Of a stretch of DNA of 64,000 nucleotides, positions 25,679 through 35,275 are shown one piece after another. Numbering within the stretch: position 1 is the first letter of the stretch; every line of letters begins with the position of its first letter. Below the pieces are notes generated by a model that saw nothing but the letters and a program-made list of their open reading frames with translations, did not search any database and had not been told where the DNA came from. The translations under genes were made by a program, and so were the position numbers. Source of the DNA: Flavilitoribacter nigricans DSM 23189 = NBRC 102662 (GTDB lineage Bacteria; Bacteroidota; Bacteroidia; Chitinophagales; Saprospiraceae); assembly GCF_002646595.1 (NCBI RefSeq), contig NZ_PDUD01000045.1:1-64000 (forward strand). Direction: 5' to 3'.

Positions 25679-26548
25679 TTAGTACGACCAAAGATCGTGT
25701 TCGAAGTTGAAGATCTCCTGACGGATCTTGTCCGATTCCCACAGACGATCCACACCGGACAGATAATCCTGGATACGTTCGTCTTTTACGTTGGAAGCTT
25801 TGAAGATATAGCTGGCGAACTTACGCATCTCGAAAATATCTCCCCAAGATAGCGGAGAGTTATCATTTTCGCCGTTAAATGCGCGTTCACGGGCCAGGAT
25901 TTCCCGGGCAGCCGGGTAGTATACCCAGAACAGCGGGCGCTCGTATTTGAAGTTACCGTTTTCATCGCGCTCATCCAGCAGTGGGGCGATACCCATGATC
26001 CGCACCTGCAGCGTAGAAGATTCCTGGTCGAAGAACCAGATCTCTTTCAGACGAAAACGTTTTACATCTTCGGGGTTCAGGTCGTTGGATACGATCTGAA
26101 TTTGTTCTTCGTAAGTTTCGGGGTCGAAGGTGGTCACTGTGTCCACACTGGAACCGATCGAGTTAACTTCGTCGATGGTCATTTTGTTGGAGAACTTATC
26201 ATCTTCCGCACTGTAAACAGTGATCTCGCCGGATTTGGCAGCATCCATCAGAATGGTAAAGAAAGGACGTTCCGGATAAGAGAAAGGAAGGTTCATTTTT
26301 TCGCGGACATCGATTACACGCCAGATGCGTTTTTCCCAGAGGATGTCGGCTTCGCGAACGTGATCATAAGCGAGTACCCGCTTTTGAACGATCGTTCTTT
26401 TTTCTACAATATCATCCAGCGGACGATCTTCTTCTACTTCTTCCTCGGCCCCGATCATCATAATATTGCCGGGCTCCTGGGCAGTTAACACACCGGAAAA
26501 GCAGAAGAGGAGCATGCTAAGCCCCAATAATTTCACAGCGATCTTCAT
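25679..26548 (-). CDS. gldN: Type IX secretion system/gliding protein GldN
   Basis: Periplasmic partner of GldK in the T9SS ring on the inner face of the outer membrane. 289 residues with signal peptide (MKIAVKLLGLSMLLFCFSG). Family features: basic-acidic linker, the KRIWRVIDVREKMN segment (about 73-86), a beta-rich core with EIWFFDQESSTLQVRIMGIAP, and WVYYPAAREILA. Last gene of the leftward T9SS cluster; a strong hairpin separates it from gldM, so its level may be set apart from gldLM. Confidence 0.93.
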   Translation of the reverse strand: MKIAVKLLGLSMLLFCFSGVLTAQEPGNIMMIGAEEEVEEDRPLDDIVEKRTIVQKRVLAYDHVREADILWEKRIWRVIDVREKMNLPFSYPERPFFTILMDAAKSGEITVYSAEDDKFSNKMTIDEVNSIGSSVDTVTTFDPETYEEQIQIVSNDLNPEDVKRFRLKEIWFFDQESSTLQVRIMGIAPLLDERDENGNFKYERPLFWVYYPAAREILARERAFNGENDNSPLSWGDIFEMRKFASYIFKASNVKDERIQDYLSGVDRLWESDKIRQEIFNFEHDLWSY

Positions 26549-26655
26549 GGTTCAATAGATTTTTTGAATAGCAAAAGTGCATCAGTTTAACGTAGTAAAC
26601 AAGCAGGCTATTACACTTTAACAGGAATAAATACCCAAAAATAAGGTTTATCCCT

Positions 26656-26704
26656 AAAATAGTACACCTGCTTAAGCTAACGAGCTAAGCAGGTGCACTA
26701 TTTT
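26656..26704. terminator. 19-bp hairpin between gldM and gldN (attenuator or processing site)
   Basis: 26656-26674 and 26686-26704 are complementary at 18 of 19 positions with an 11-base loop. In the direction of transcription (minus strand) the stem ends CTATTTTAGGG, a short U-tract. It may partially terminate transcription before gldN or protect gldM mRNA. Confidence 0.6.
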
Positions 26705-26790
26705 ATCTAAAGGAAAAAATTTTTCAGGCTTGGGGCGGAGAGCCGGGAGCCTGGGTGATCCCAAGCTCCAAGCACCTGGCTCCATGCCAT

Positions 26791-28374
26791 TTATTTAATC
26801 TTGAATACCATGGAGTTGATGGTACGACCGGCTTTATCACCAGGGCATCTTGCCTTCACATTTTCGAAGTAGTAGATGTCTCCGGGTTTGGCCTGGCCTA
26901 CCAGACGACGTGACTTATCGTTGTAACGAGCACCCGGGTTTACAGATTCAACCGGATCCTGACGTTTCGGTACGTATACCAGGTTATAACCCTGAATATC
27001 GCACTTCGCGTCGAAGTCGAAGTTGTCCAGGAATGCACCTACACCCTGCTGAGCTTTGAACTCACCGTTACCCATTTCACCGCCAGAGCTTCTGGACAGA
27101 CGAGCAACGGGGTCAGGGATACGCTTCACGCGGAAGTCGAAAGAAGTAGAGGACAAACCACCACCGGATACCGTGATCTTGGCTTCACCCGGCTGGCTTA
27201 CGGTTGCGGTATATTTACCGTTACCGGCCCGGGACAGGCTCAGTCCGCCACCACTACCGGATACGCGCAGGTCGTTACTGGATACACCGGCAGCAACTAC
27301 AGATACCGGGTTTTCAACACCGATGTAGAATACGTTCATCTTATCGGCAGAAACCGTTACCGAACGACGTCCAACCTCATATTCGAAGTCTTTGGAGTAC
27401 GTTTCTACCTCACCGGTAGTCGGGTTGGTCAGGGTGATATCTACTTTGTAGGATTTCACACCCGTACCGCTTGTTCTGGTCTCGTAGCTGGCGATACCGT
27501 CTTCTACATTCAGAGAAGATCCGTTCACCTTGATAGACATGTTCTCGTATACAGATCTACTGGAAGCACCGATCGTGATATCCGCTTTGTAGGGCTCACC
27601 AGCGATCACGTAGCTCTTGGGAGCAGAAGCGATCGGGATGAAGTTGTCCACCTTGAAGGTTGTAGCACCTACCTGGTTCACGAGGTAGTTCAGTACAGCA
27701 GCTTCGGAAGATTTCATATCGTTCTGGAACTTCCGGAAGATCGGGAAAGTAGATGCCAGCGGCATGTGGTTGAAAGTGAAGTGTTGCCAGCTTACCGGCT
27801 TTTTCACCTTGGTTTCCCAATCATCACTGATGTTCAGCGTGATACTTTTCTCCAACTCGGCCAGTGATTCCTCGTTGATGCTGGTACCTTCCGTACCGTC
27901 CAGTTGGTTGATAACGCTCAACAGTTCCTGACGAGAGTTCAAGATCTTCTCTTTCAGTTCGGCACCTTCCGGTCCTTCACCGAGTACACGAGTAGTGATA
28001 TCTTTATTTTTGTAGCCTTTCGGGCGGCCGGCATACTTTTCGTGATCTTCCGGATAGTATCCTCCGGTAGCGTCTACCAGTTGTTGCCGCAGGCTATCAA
28101 TGTAGGTATTGAATTCGCGGGACAGGATTCTTACCTCTTTGGCCGCATCCACGAGAGGGCGGTATTTGGAGAGGTCCTGCTCTGCGTTTTTCTCCAATGC
28201 AGTCAATGTAAACTCATTGGACTCATCGATAACATTATTGGAACCTTCAATCCCTCTATCGATCATAAAGAAGGCGTTGATGATCTCAGCTGATACGTTC
28301 AGTGCCAGCATGGCAGTCAGTACCAGGTACATCAGGTTGATCATCAACTGCCGCGGTTCCTTTGGAATTGACAT
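26791..28374 (-). CDS. gldM: Type IX secretion system motor protein GldM
   Basis: 527 residues. A single N-terminal transmembrane helix (about residues 10-32, LMINLMYLVLTAMLALN) with GldL forms the proton-driven motor; the periplasmic part has the expected helical D1 and Ig-like D2-D4 domains and reaches GldKN. GldM traits: start MSIPKEPRQLMIN, YLVNQVGATTFKVDNF near the D1 end, and the RCPGDKAGRTINSMVFKIK C-terminus (two short parts). It follows gldL by 55 bp. Confidence 0.95.
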   Translation of the reverse strand: MSIPKEPRQLMINLMYLVLTAMLALNVSAEIINAFFMIDRGIEGSNNVIDESNEFTLTALEKNAEQDLSKYRPLVDAAKEVRILSREFNTYIDSLRQQLVDATGGYYPEDHEKYAGRPKGYKNKDITTRVLGEGPEGAELKEKILNSRQELLSVINQLDGTEGTSINEESLAELEKSITLNISDDWETKVKKPVSWQHFTFNHMPLASTFPIFRKFQNDMKSSEAAVLNYLVNQVGATTFKVDNFIPIASAPKSYVIAGEPYKADITIGASSRSVYENMSIKVNGSSLNVEDGIASYETRTSGTGVKSYKVDITLTNPTTGEVETYSKDFEYEVGRRSVTVSADKMNVFYIGVENPVSVVAAGVSSNDLRVSGSGGGLSLSRAGNGKYTATVSQPGEAKITVSGGGLSSTSFDFRVKRIPDPVARLSRSSGGEMGNGEFKAQQGVGAFLDNFDFDAKCDIQGYNLVYVPKRQDPVESVNPGARYNDKSRRLVGQAKPGDIYYFENVKARCPGDKAGRTINSMVFKIK

Positions 28375-28429
28375 AATTTTCTAATTTTTTTCGGTTTTAC
28401 AAAAGATTCCCGTTAAACGTCGCCGGCAA

Positions 28430-29041
28430 TTAGCCTCTTACGCTTGACATGGCAGAGATCACGTTACCGTAAACGTTGTTCAGGGCAGCGTACTGCGCAT
28501 TCAGGGAACTGATGTTGGAGTTCAGATGAGACAGGTTCTCCTTGTAAGCCTTAGCCTCTTCCACACTATCTCCCAGATCGGCCATCGCCTCGTTCAGCTT
28601 AGTGTAGAAGTTACCCATTGCTCTGATCTGATCCTTGGTACCGGAAAAGTCAACTTCCTGCAGGGCCTTCAGAGAAGAAAGGCTCTTAGACATTACCTGT
28701 AGCTCAGAAAGCATACCTCCCAGTTGCTGCTCCACTACCTCGCCGTTCAGGGCAGGAGTCTGGATCTGCGGCTGCTGCGGGCCGGCAGTCAGTGGCTGGA
28801 GCGTAGAGTTGTATTTGTCCAGTCCTGGGTACAGCTTGTGCCAGTAGTAATCCGGCTCAGGTCCAATGATACCCAGGAAAGCAAAGATAACCGCCTCAGT
28901 GATCATACCCACGGTCAACATAAAGTCCGCACCTTCCCAAGATTGAATTTTGAAAAGTGCTCCCAGCAGTACTAATGCAGCACCAATACCAATAATGAAA
29001 TTCTTAAAATACTTAAAGCCTTTTGTTTTTACGAAGCTCAT
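28430..29041 (-). CDS. gldL: Type IX secretion system motor protein GldL
   Basis: 203 residues. Two transmembrane helices lie at about 12-31 (NFIIGIGAALVLLGALFK) and 40-60 (FMLTVGMITEAVIFAFLG), followed by a cytoplasmic coiled tail. Lys31 and Glu49 correspond to the intramembrane Lys27 and Glu49 of Flavobacterium johnsoniae GldL implicated in proton conduction. Together with GldM it powers secretion and gliding. Cotranscribed with gldM (55-bp gap). Its 5' leader of up to 260 bp carries no exact TAnnTTTG box. Confidence 0.95.
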   Translation of the reverse strand: MSFVKTKGFKYFKNFIIGIGAALVLLGALFKIQSWEGADFMLTVGMITEAVIFAFLGIIGPEPDYYWHKLYPGLDKYNSTLQPLTAGPQQPQIQTPALNGEVVEQQLGGMLSELQVMSKSLSSLKALQEVDFSGTKDQIRAMGNFYTKLNEAMADLGDSVEEAKAYKENLSHLNSNISSLNAQYAALNNVYGNVISAMSSVRG

Positions 29042-29301
29042 TTTATTAAAGTCTTTTACTGTGAATAAATGGATGGAGTTTTACCAATTTTCGGCTTTCG
29101 CCAAAAGCTTTTACGGTTTTATAATGCAGGAAACAAAAAAAGTAACACCCTGCAGAAAAAAAATTTAAATCTTTTTTGAGGAAGCGGTTTTTATACAATT
29201 TCCCGTTCTATTCCGGGCCGTTTCACCGTACTCAGCCAGGATTAGGGCCCCACGACCTGCCGGGTCGCAACGGCCGGAAAGTGCAGAGATCCTAACGGAA
29301 T

Positions 29302-30099
29302 TTACTTGGCTTGTATCAGGTAATAGGCGCAGGTAGTCACAAAATTCCTCAGGTAAGGGACATTTCCCAGGATACCCATTTGCCTTCTTGGCTGAAGGTT
29401 GAACTTGTAACGATAAATCGGATTGATCAGGTATAATTGCTTGCCTAAAATGTTAAAATTTGTCTGTCGGGCTATACGCTCGAACTGACCGATGGACAAG
29501 CCGGTGTCCTTGATCTCCAATAATTCCTGCACCACGTGTGGCGCTTCGCCACCGGCTTCGAGTACCTTTTTATAGGCCGGGGCCGGCAACAGGTGATAAT
29601 AGGGTAATTTGGAAAGCACGCGATGGCGGCAGATCTGCTGATGGCCGCCGAAGGGCATTTGCCAGGGTGGAAAGCCCAGAAAAATATATCCTCCCGGCCG
29701 GAGAAAAGAGCCCAGCTTGCGCAGCAGCTTTTCCTGATCGGGAATATGTTCGATCACATCTTTGAGTACAATGAGGTCGAAAGGGCGTTTAAAATCCCGT
29801 TCCGGCACTACATCGTACACATTTTTGGCCATCAGTTCCACCCGTTCGTCCCGCAGCGCGTCCGCCAGATAGTGGCGGGCCAGTTCCAGGCGTTGCGGCA
29901 GCAGCTCTACGCCCACTCCGGTGCACCCCAGATCCAGGAAAGCCTGCAGCACGCCGCCTTCGGCGCAACCCACTTCCAAAACGTGATCGTCCGCCCGTAT
30001 ACCGGCGTATTGCTGAATGAAGGGGACCACGTATTCCGCAGCGTTCTCCCGCTGCATTGCAAAATACCGGTCTTTATCCTGGTGAAATTCGAAGGCCAT
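29302..30099 (-). CDS. Class I SAM-dependent methyltransferase between gldK and gldL
   Basis: 265 residues. Motif I VLEVGCAEGGVL (about 40-51), acidic end of beta-2 in GVGVELLPQRLE, motif near DLIVLKDVIEHIPD and LRPGGYIFLG, all typical of Methyltransf_11/23 enzymes. C-terminal part FNLQPRRQMGILGNVP suggests a lipid or surface-saccharide substrate as in similar methyltransferases, which is only an inference. It sits inside the gldKLMN order, with a terminator on the gldK side. No known T9SS role. Confidence 0.8.
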   Translation of the reverse strand: MAFEFHQDKDRYFAMQRENAAEYVVPFIQQYAGIRADDHVLEVGCAEGGVLQAFLDLGCTGVGVELLPQRLELARHYLADALRDERVELMAKNVYDVVPERDFKRPFDLIVLKDVIEHIPDQEKLLRKLGSFLRPGGYIFLGFPPWQMPFGGHQQICRHRVLSKLPYYHLLPAPAYKKVLEAGGEAPHVVQELLEIKDTGLSIGQFERIARQTNFNILGKQLYLINPIYRYKFNLQPRRQMGILGNVPYLRNFVTTCAYYLIQAK

Positions 30100-30115
30100 T
30101 TAACTAACGGGTCGA

Positions 30116-30155
30116 AAGATCTAAAGGTGGAAATGTTGAAAGGTCGGGAAATGGA
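30116..30155. repeat. Degenerate low-complexity repeat between gldK and the methyltransferase
   Basis: Units like AAAGGTGGAAATGTTGAAAGGT and GGGAAATGG follow each other. On the minus strand this reads as CACCTTTCAACATTTCCACCTT, sharing TTTCCACCTT with the repeat at 18838. Non-coding. Confidence 0.4.
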
Positions 30156-30234
30156 AAAGTACAGAAATCCGATTCAATTGCACCTACAAATACTTTTCCA
30201 CATTAACACCTATAAAACTTATACACATAATAAA

Positions 30235-30274
30235 ACAATATGGATACCAGCCCGAGAGCTGATATCCATATTGT
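30235..30274 (-). terminator. Terminator after gldK
   Basis: 30235-30251 and 30258-30274 form a 17-bp stem in the minus-strand transcript (one G-U pair, six-base loop), followed by TTTATTATG. It lies 30 bp past the gldK stop. Confidence 0.75.
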
Positions 30275-30304
30275 CACTACTGAGCAAAAATACTTGCCAA
30301 TAGC

Positions 30305-31540
30305 TTAGAAATCATTGATAGAACGACCCAGGAAGGTCAATGCACAACGGAAACCGATGTAGGATTTGGTTGTGTCCTGGTATTCCCATTCGCGGGTACC
30401 GGTCTGCATCATGTACATGATGTCTTTCCAGGAGCCGCCGCGTACCACTTTACGCTTCCAGGCATCGGGATCATCGTCTCTCGCCTCGTAGGTAATGGTT
30501 GGGTTCAGGTCGTGTATGAAGGAAACTGCGTTTTCGTCAAAATAGGATTCGGTCCACTCGGCCACGTTACCGGCCATGTTGTACAGACCATAATCGTTGG
30601 GGAAGTAAGCATCCGCTTTTACGGTATACTGACCACCATCTTCCGGATAGTTACCTCTACCGGGTTTGAAGTTCGCCAGCAAACAGCCTTTGGCGTTGCG
30701 GACGTAGTAACCACCCCAGGGGAATGGAGCGAGCTCTTTGCCACCCCGTGCTGCGTATTCCCACTCGTATTCGGTAGGCAGACGGAAGTCTTCGGTGTTT
30801 ACATCACTACCTTCGTAGGTGTTCCACAGGTTCGTACGCCAGTAACAGAACGCACGGGCCATGTGCCAATCTACCCCTACTACCGGATAATCATCGAAGG
30901 CTGGGTGCCAGAAATAGTTACGGGCCATCGGCTCGTTGTAGGAGTAAGCGTAGTCACGGATCCACACCATCGTATCCGGGTAGACACCTACTTTCGTACG
31001 CTTAATGAACGAGTTACGGGGAGACTTACCGCGATCGTGCGCAGCGCGTTTCCAGTCGTAGACCTCGTATTCGTATTCGAATTTATCAACATCCCATTCT
31101 TTACGGCCGGCAAAACGGTCATCGCCCTGATAGTAAAGATCTTCGAGGGTTTCATCTTCCCAGTCGATCTCATACTCCCAGTCGATCCGTTCTTCACCCG
31201 TCACGTCGTCCTCGATGTAGTGATCGAGATAGGCGTGCGCCAGTGAGTCTCTCACCCAGTATACAAACTGGCGGTACTCATTGTTGGTGATCTCCGTATC
31301 ATCCATGTAGAATCCCTGGATGGAGATGGTCTTTTGTCGTTGAATGTAGGTATTACTGATATCCTGATCACTCGGACCGATGGTCACGGTTCCGGACGGG
31401 ATATACACCATACCGTAGGGATTGATACCTTTCCAGGTGGGGCGGTCTAGTACGCCGGTCAACTGACCGCTTTCGCGTCTACCGCAAGAAGCTACCACTA
31501 CTGCGAGCAGCACCACTAAAACTTTGACGAAGTTTTTCAT
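30305..31540 (-). CDS. gldK: Type IX secretion system lipoprotein GldK
   Basis: 411 residues from the start at 31540; an upstream in-frame start at 31624 would add 28 residues before the signal peptide. Lipobox VASC puts the acylated Cys at 19. The body is an FGE-sulfatase/SUMF1-like domain (YGMVYIPSGTVTIGP, RLPTEYEWEYAARGG, GNVAEWTES, VRGGSWKD) used structurally in the T9SS ring with GldN. Ends LGRSINDF. A terminator follows, separating it from the methyltransferase and gldL. Confidence 0.95.
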   Translation of the reverse strand: MKNFVKVLVVLLAVVVASCGRRESGQLTGVLDRPTWKGINPYGMVYIPSGTVTIGPSDQDISNTYIQRQKTISIQGFYMDDTEITNNEYRQFVYWVRDSLAHAYLDHYIEDDVTGEERIDWEYEIDWEDETLEDLYYQGDDRFAGRKEWDVDKFEYEYEVYDWKRAAHDRGKSPRNSFIKRTKVGVYPDTMVWIRDYAYSYNEPMARNYFWHPAFDDYPVVGVDWHMARAFCYWRTNLWNTYEGSDVNTEDFRLPTEYEWEYAARGGKELAPFPWGGYYVRNAKGCLLANFKPGRGNYPEDGGQYTVKADAYFPNDYGLYNMAGNVAEWTESYFDENAVSFIHDLNPTITYEARDDDPDAWKRKVVRGGSWKDIMYMMQTGTREWEYQDTTKSYIGFRCALTFLGRSINDF

Positions 31541-31588
31541 GTTAACACCCAAGTTTTCCTTCAGATAAATAAAAATAAAAAAGAGCCG

Positions 31589-31596
31589 TAAATATA
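31589..31596 (-). promoter_or_regulatory. Possible -7 box upstream of gldK
   Basis: Minus strand reads TATATTTA, one mismatch to TAnnTTTG, 49 bp before the gldK start. It would separate gldK from the PorP/SprF-like gene. Confidence 0.3.
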
Positions 31597-31775
31597 GACT
31601 GTTTATTGGTCTCCACAAAATCACGCCTCCACTTTCACACCCTCCAGTTTGTTAATTAACAAGCTGGAACAAGTTCCGGTAACTATTGGATGTGAATATA
31701 ATATACTTTTCAATAATGTATATATCAATTTCACTGCAGCCGAACAGTGCAGCTGCGGGCAGCGAATGGGGCCAT

Positions 31776-32738
31776 TTAGAGCGATCGGGGGTTGTAAATG
31801 ATCGCCGGTGGCCGGCCACCCATAATCCGTTTATTCAAATTGTAGTTGATCATGATCTCGTGGGTACCGTTCTGGACGGTATTGAAACTGGAGATCGTGA
31901 TGTCGTAAGCATACCCCAGTGTAACTTTTTCACTGAGTTTTAACCCTGCCAATATGCTAACGGCATCATTGGAAGTATTATTATAACCTCTAAACGCGGC
32001 ACCTAAAAATATATTGTCGTTGTACTGAAATATTGCGGAAAAATCCATCTGAGTTTGCACCGCGTCCGACCGGACAAAAACGGAGGGATGTAAGACGATA
32101 TTGTTGGTGAGGTCAAAATGGCCGGTCAGGGTAAGATAATAGGCCCGATTTAAAGCGAGTTGCAGGTTCTCCAGCGTCACCTCCGGCTCGGTAATATTCT
32201 GCACCGAGATCCCGCCTTCGATACGTTCGTTCTGAAAGTATACGCCGGCCCCAAAAGTAGTGACGTTAGCCGTTTCGATGGTATTGAACAATCCGATATC
32301 CTCGTGGTTGATGGCGCCATCCTGGTAGCTGCCGTCCGGTGTACGCAGCAGGCTGCCGTCAATACTGCGCTGGGCCCAGGCCGCCGAACCGCCAATGGAC
32401 AGTATACTCTCACCGATGAATTTCTGATAATTGTAGGAAAGGGTCGCGGAGGTAAACTTGCGCGCCCCGGTGGCATCGTTCTCCAGATGAAGTCCCACCC
32501 CGCCGGAAGCGAGATACAAGGGCATGTGTATACTCACATTCTGGGTGGTCGGGCTGCCTTCCGGCCCCACCCACTGGCTGCGGTAAACGCCGGTAAAACT
32601 CAGGGAGTGGTCCAGCCCCGCGTAGGCGGGATTGAAGTTGACCCGGTTGTACATGTACAGGGAGTACTGTGCCGGCTGCTGAGCCTGCAACCCCAGGTAA
32701 AAGCCTAAAAAAAGGATCAGGGTAAAGCCGTACTTCAT
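31776..32738 (-). CDS. PorP/SprF family type IX secretion outer-membrane protein
   Basis: 320 residues with signal peptide (MKYGFTLILFLGFYLGLQAQ). The conserved PorP/SprF start follows: QYSLYMYNRVNFNPAYAG. The rest is beta-barrel-like with alternating residues. PorP/SprF proteins work with the T9SS core in secreting type B substrates such as the protein at 288-3056. It is 235 bp upstream of gldK on the same strand, the porP-porK order known in the phylum. Which of the many SprF paralogues it is cannot be told. Confidence 0.9.
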   Translation of the reverse strand: MKYGFTLILFLGFYLGLQAQQPAQYSLYMYNRVNFNPAYAGLDHSLSFTGVYRSQWVGPEGSPTTQNVSIHMPLYLASGGVGLHLENDATGARKFTSATLSYNYQKFIGESILSIGGSAAWAQRSIDGSLLRTPDGSYQDGAINHEDIGLFNTIETANVTTFGAGVYFQNERIEGGISVQNITEPEVTLENLQLALNRAYYLTLTGHFDLTNNIVLHPSVFVRSDAVQTQMDFSAIFQYNDNIFLGAAFRGYNNTSNDAVSILAGLKLSEKVTLGYAYDITISSFNTVQNGTHEIMINYNLNKRIMGGRPPAIIYNPRSL

Positions 32739-32897
32739 ATAGCTGATAGTATGATGTTAGGATGCTGTGAGATTAAGCGTGTATCCGGAAGCTTTTCCCG
32801 GCAGTAAAAACGATCATTTTTGCAATAGCCCGTAGGCCCGCTATCTAATCCTCCTCCTCCAGCATCAACAGTGTTCGGACGCACCGCAGTGCGTCGC

Positions 32898-34946
32898 TTA
32901 TTTAGTTTTCTCGATCTGTGTCATCAATGCCTCTATATTCGAAACGGGTAGTTGACAACTATAGTTTTGACAGAGGTATATTTTAGTGTCGTCCGTTACA
33001 CTTTTTCCCCGCAACAGCGGAAAAGTATCGTTTTGCGTCTCGCTTAACATTATAATACTTCCCGGCAGATAATGTTCGCGCAACTTCCGAATCGTGGTTT
33101 CCGCCTCCCTTCCGAGTACGGCGATCTCCAGCGGAGGGAACACCGTGGCGCTCAAAGAAGCCGCCCAGTTGGCGAAGGAAGTCGGATATTTCCCGACGGT
33201 GTCCTGTACCTTACGCAACATCTCCTCCGCGATCTCCCGCCAGTCGTTCCGGTCGAACAAAATACTTAACTGCAGCAAATTGGCCAGCATGACCGAATTG
33301 CCGGAGGGAGTAGCCGAATCGTAGAGATCTTTACGGCGCAGTATCAGGTCCGATTGTTTGCGGGAAGTAAAATAAAATAATTTATGTTCTTCGTCAAGGA
33401 ACTGCGTCACTACCCAGTCGGTCAGTTCCGCTGCTTTTTCCAGATATTCTGCCTCAAAGGTCAGGCGGTAGACCGCCAGTAAGGCATCGATCATGAAAGC
33501 GTAGTCGTCCAGAAAAGCATCGTACTGCCGGTGCCCCTCCTTATAGACATGGTAAAAGCCTTCACCGTCTTCCTGCAGGAAGTGTTCCCACAGGAAATGC
33601 AGGTTATTGACGGCTTCGCGCTTGTACTGCTCCTCTCCCAGCACGGCCGCCGCCCGGGCGTAGGCCTTTATCTGCAGGGCATTCCAGGAGAGAATGATCT
33701 TGTCGTCCAATCCCGGACGAACGCGATGCGAACGCGCGGCCAGCAGCAATTCCCGGGATCTTTTCAGGCTTTCCTGCAGATCCGGAAGCGCCATATTATG
33801 CCGTGCGGAAAATGCTTTTTCGTCATACGGACGCCATAATATATTGTGTCCTTCCCAGTTGCCGCCCTCGCTGACATCATAAAAGGCACAAAAAAGGGCG
33901 GCTTCATCACCCAAAATAGTTTCGATTTCGGACTTTTCCCATACGTAAAACTTCCCTTCTACTCCTTCCGAATCTGCATCCAGGGCGCTATAAAATCCTC
34001 CTCCCGGAGCGGTCATCTCCCGCTGGATAAAACCGAGCGTTTCGGTAATGGCCCGCCGGTATCGCTCCGCTCCTGTTACCTGGTAGGCATCCACCAGCAG
34101 GTCGACCAGCAGGGCATTGTCGTACAGCATTTTTTCGAAATGCGGCACCAGCCAGGCTTGATCCGTAGCGTAGCGGGCAAAACCTCCTCCCAGCTGATCG
34201 TAGATGCCGCCCCCGATCATTTTATCCAGCGAAAGCTGTACGTGCTGCAAAGCCTCCGGCGTATCGAAGTAAAAATGGTGCCGCAGGAGATATTTGAGCC
34301 CCATGGAACCGGGAAATTTCGGGGCGCCGCCAAAACCACCGTAAGTTCGGTCAAACTGCTGGGCCATCTGCCGGTAAAGGGCCTGGAGGTAATTCCGGTC
34401 CACCGCTACCGCCGCTTCCTTCCCCTGCGGCGCCCGCAGGAACAATTCATCACTGCGACGAATGGAATCCGTCAGCTGCTCGGCCTGGGCTTCTACTTTT
34501 TCCCGTTCCTCCCGAAAATTGTGGATCATGTATTCCAGCAAACGCGACCAGGACGGCCGGTTGCCCATCGGTCGCGGCGGATAATAAGTGCCGGCAAAGA
34601 ACGGCCGGCCGTCCGGCAACAGGAAGCAATTCAGCGGCCAGCCCCCGGAACCGGAAATAGCCTGGCAGGCTTCCATATAGATCTGATCAACATCCGGGCG
34701 TTCTTCCCGGTCCACCTTGATGTTGATGAAATGCTCATTCATAAAGGCGGCCACCGCTTCGTTCTCAAAAGATTCTCGCTCCATTACGTGACACCAGTGG
34801 CAGGTGGAATAACCGATACTGACCAGGATGGGTTTATCTTCTTTTCGGGCCCGCTCGAAAGCCTCGGGTTTCCAGGCGTACCAATCGACCGGATTGTGGG
34901 CGTGTTGTAGTAAATATGGGCTGGTTTCGTGTTGCAGTCGATTCAT
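32898..34946 (-). CDS. DUF255 thioredoxin domain protein (YyaL/SPATA20 family)
   Basis: 682 residues, cytoplasmic. N-terminal thioredoxin-like domain (about 1-165) with NPVDWYAW and the CHWC motif (Cys49, Cys52) followed by VMERESFE. C-terminal alpha/alpha toroid resembling N-acylglucosamine 2-epimerases ([29 protein letters not shown]). Function of the family is unsettled; a redox or sugar-related role is proposed. Full length. Stands alone with a gene-free stretch upstream. Confidence 0.9.
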   Translation of the reverse strand: MNRLQHETSPYLLQHAHNPVDWYAWKPEAFERARKEDKPILVSIGYSTCHWCHVMERESFENEAVAAFMNEHFINIKVDREERPDVDQIYMEACQAISGSGGWPLNCFLLPDGRPFFAGTYYPPRPMGNRPSWSRLLEYMIHNFREEREKVEAQAEQLTDSIRRSDELFLRAPQGKEAAVAVDRNYLQALYRQMAQQFDRTYGGFGGAPKFPGSMGLKYLLRHHFYFDTPEALQHVQLSLDKMIGGGIYDQLGGGFARYATDQAWLVPHFEKMLYDNALLVDLLVDAYQVTGAERYRRAITETLGFIQREMTAPGGGFYSALDADSEGVEGKFYVWEKSEIETILGDEAALFCAFYDVSEGGNWEGHNILWRPYDEKAFSARHNMALPDLQESLKRSRELLLAARSHRVRPGLDDKIILSWNALQIKAYARAAAVLGEEQYKREAVNNLHFLWEHFLQEDGEGFYHVYKEGHRQYDAFLDDYAFMIDALLAVYRLTFEAEYLEKAAELTDWVVTQFLDEEHKLFYFTSRKQSDLILRRKDLYDSATPSGNSVMLANLLQLSILFDRNDWREIAEEMLRKVQDTVGKYPTSFANWAASLSATVFPPLEIAVLGREAETTIRKLREHYLPGSIIMLSETQNDTFPLLRGKSVTDDTKIYLCQNYSCQLPVSNIEALMTQIEKTK

Positions 34947-35275
34947 AGACAGTATTCGCAGGTCCGGTGGTTAAAAATTAAAAGAAGGTTATTGGCGGTG
35001 GCAAGGTCTTCGGCATACGGCCAACCCGCCACTTTTCCGGCATGACGAGCATGTACCGGTCAAACCTACGCTATTTTAACAATATTTGGTGGTAATAGTT
35101 AGCCGGCGGCGGTATTGCGGTAAGGATGGTCGGCTCCAAGGGATTAGCCACGCCCGTACTGTTGTATTCTATGCTTGGCGCAAAGTGCCATAGTCCAAAA
35201 GTGCTGGTGGCAGTCAACTTCCCCAAACACTTCGATCCGTATAACCGAAGCGTCGGCTTCCGGCAGCCCGGTGAA
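34947..35275. other. Intergenic stretch, no supported gene
   Basis: About 330 bp. On the minus strand an 83-codon frame (35071-35322) overlaps the end of the TPR gene and ends ANYYHQILLK. It has an unconvincing Cys-rich start and no signature, so I do not call it. A decayed coding remnant is possible. Confidence 0.35.

Noticed and set aside
33846-34910. 354-codon open frame on the plus strand
   Set aside because: Antisense to the DUF255 gene; no motif.
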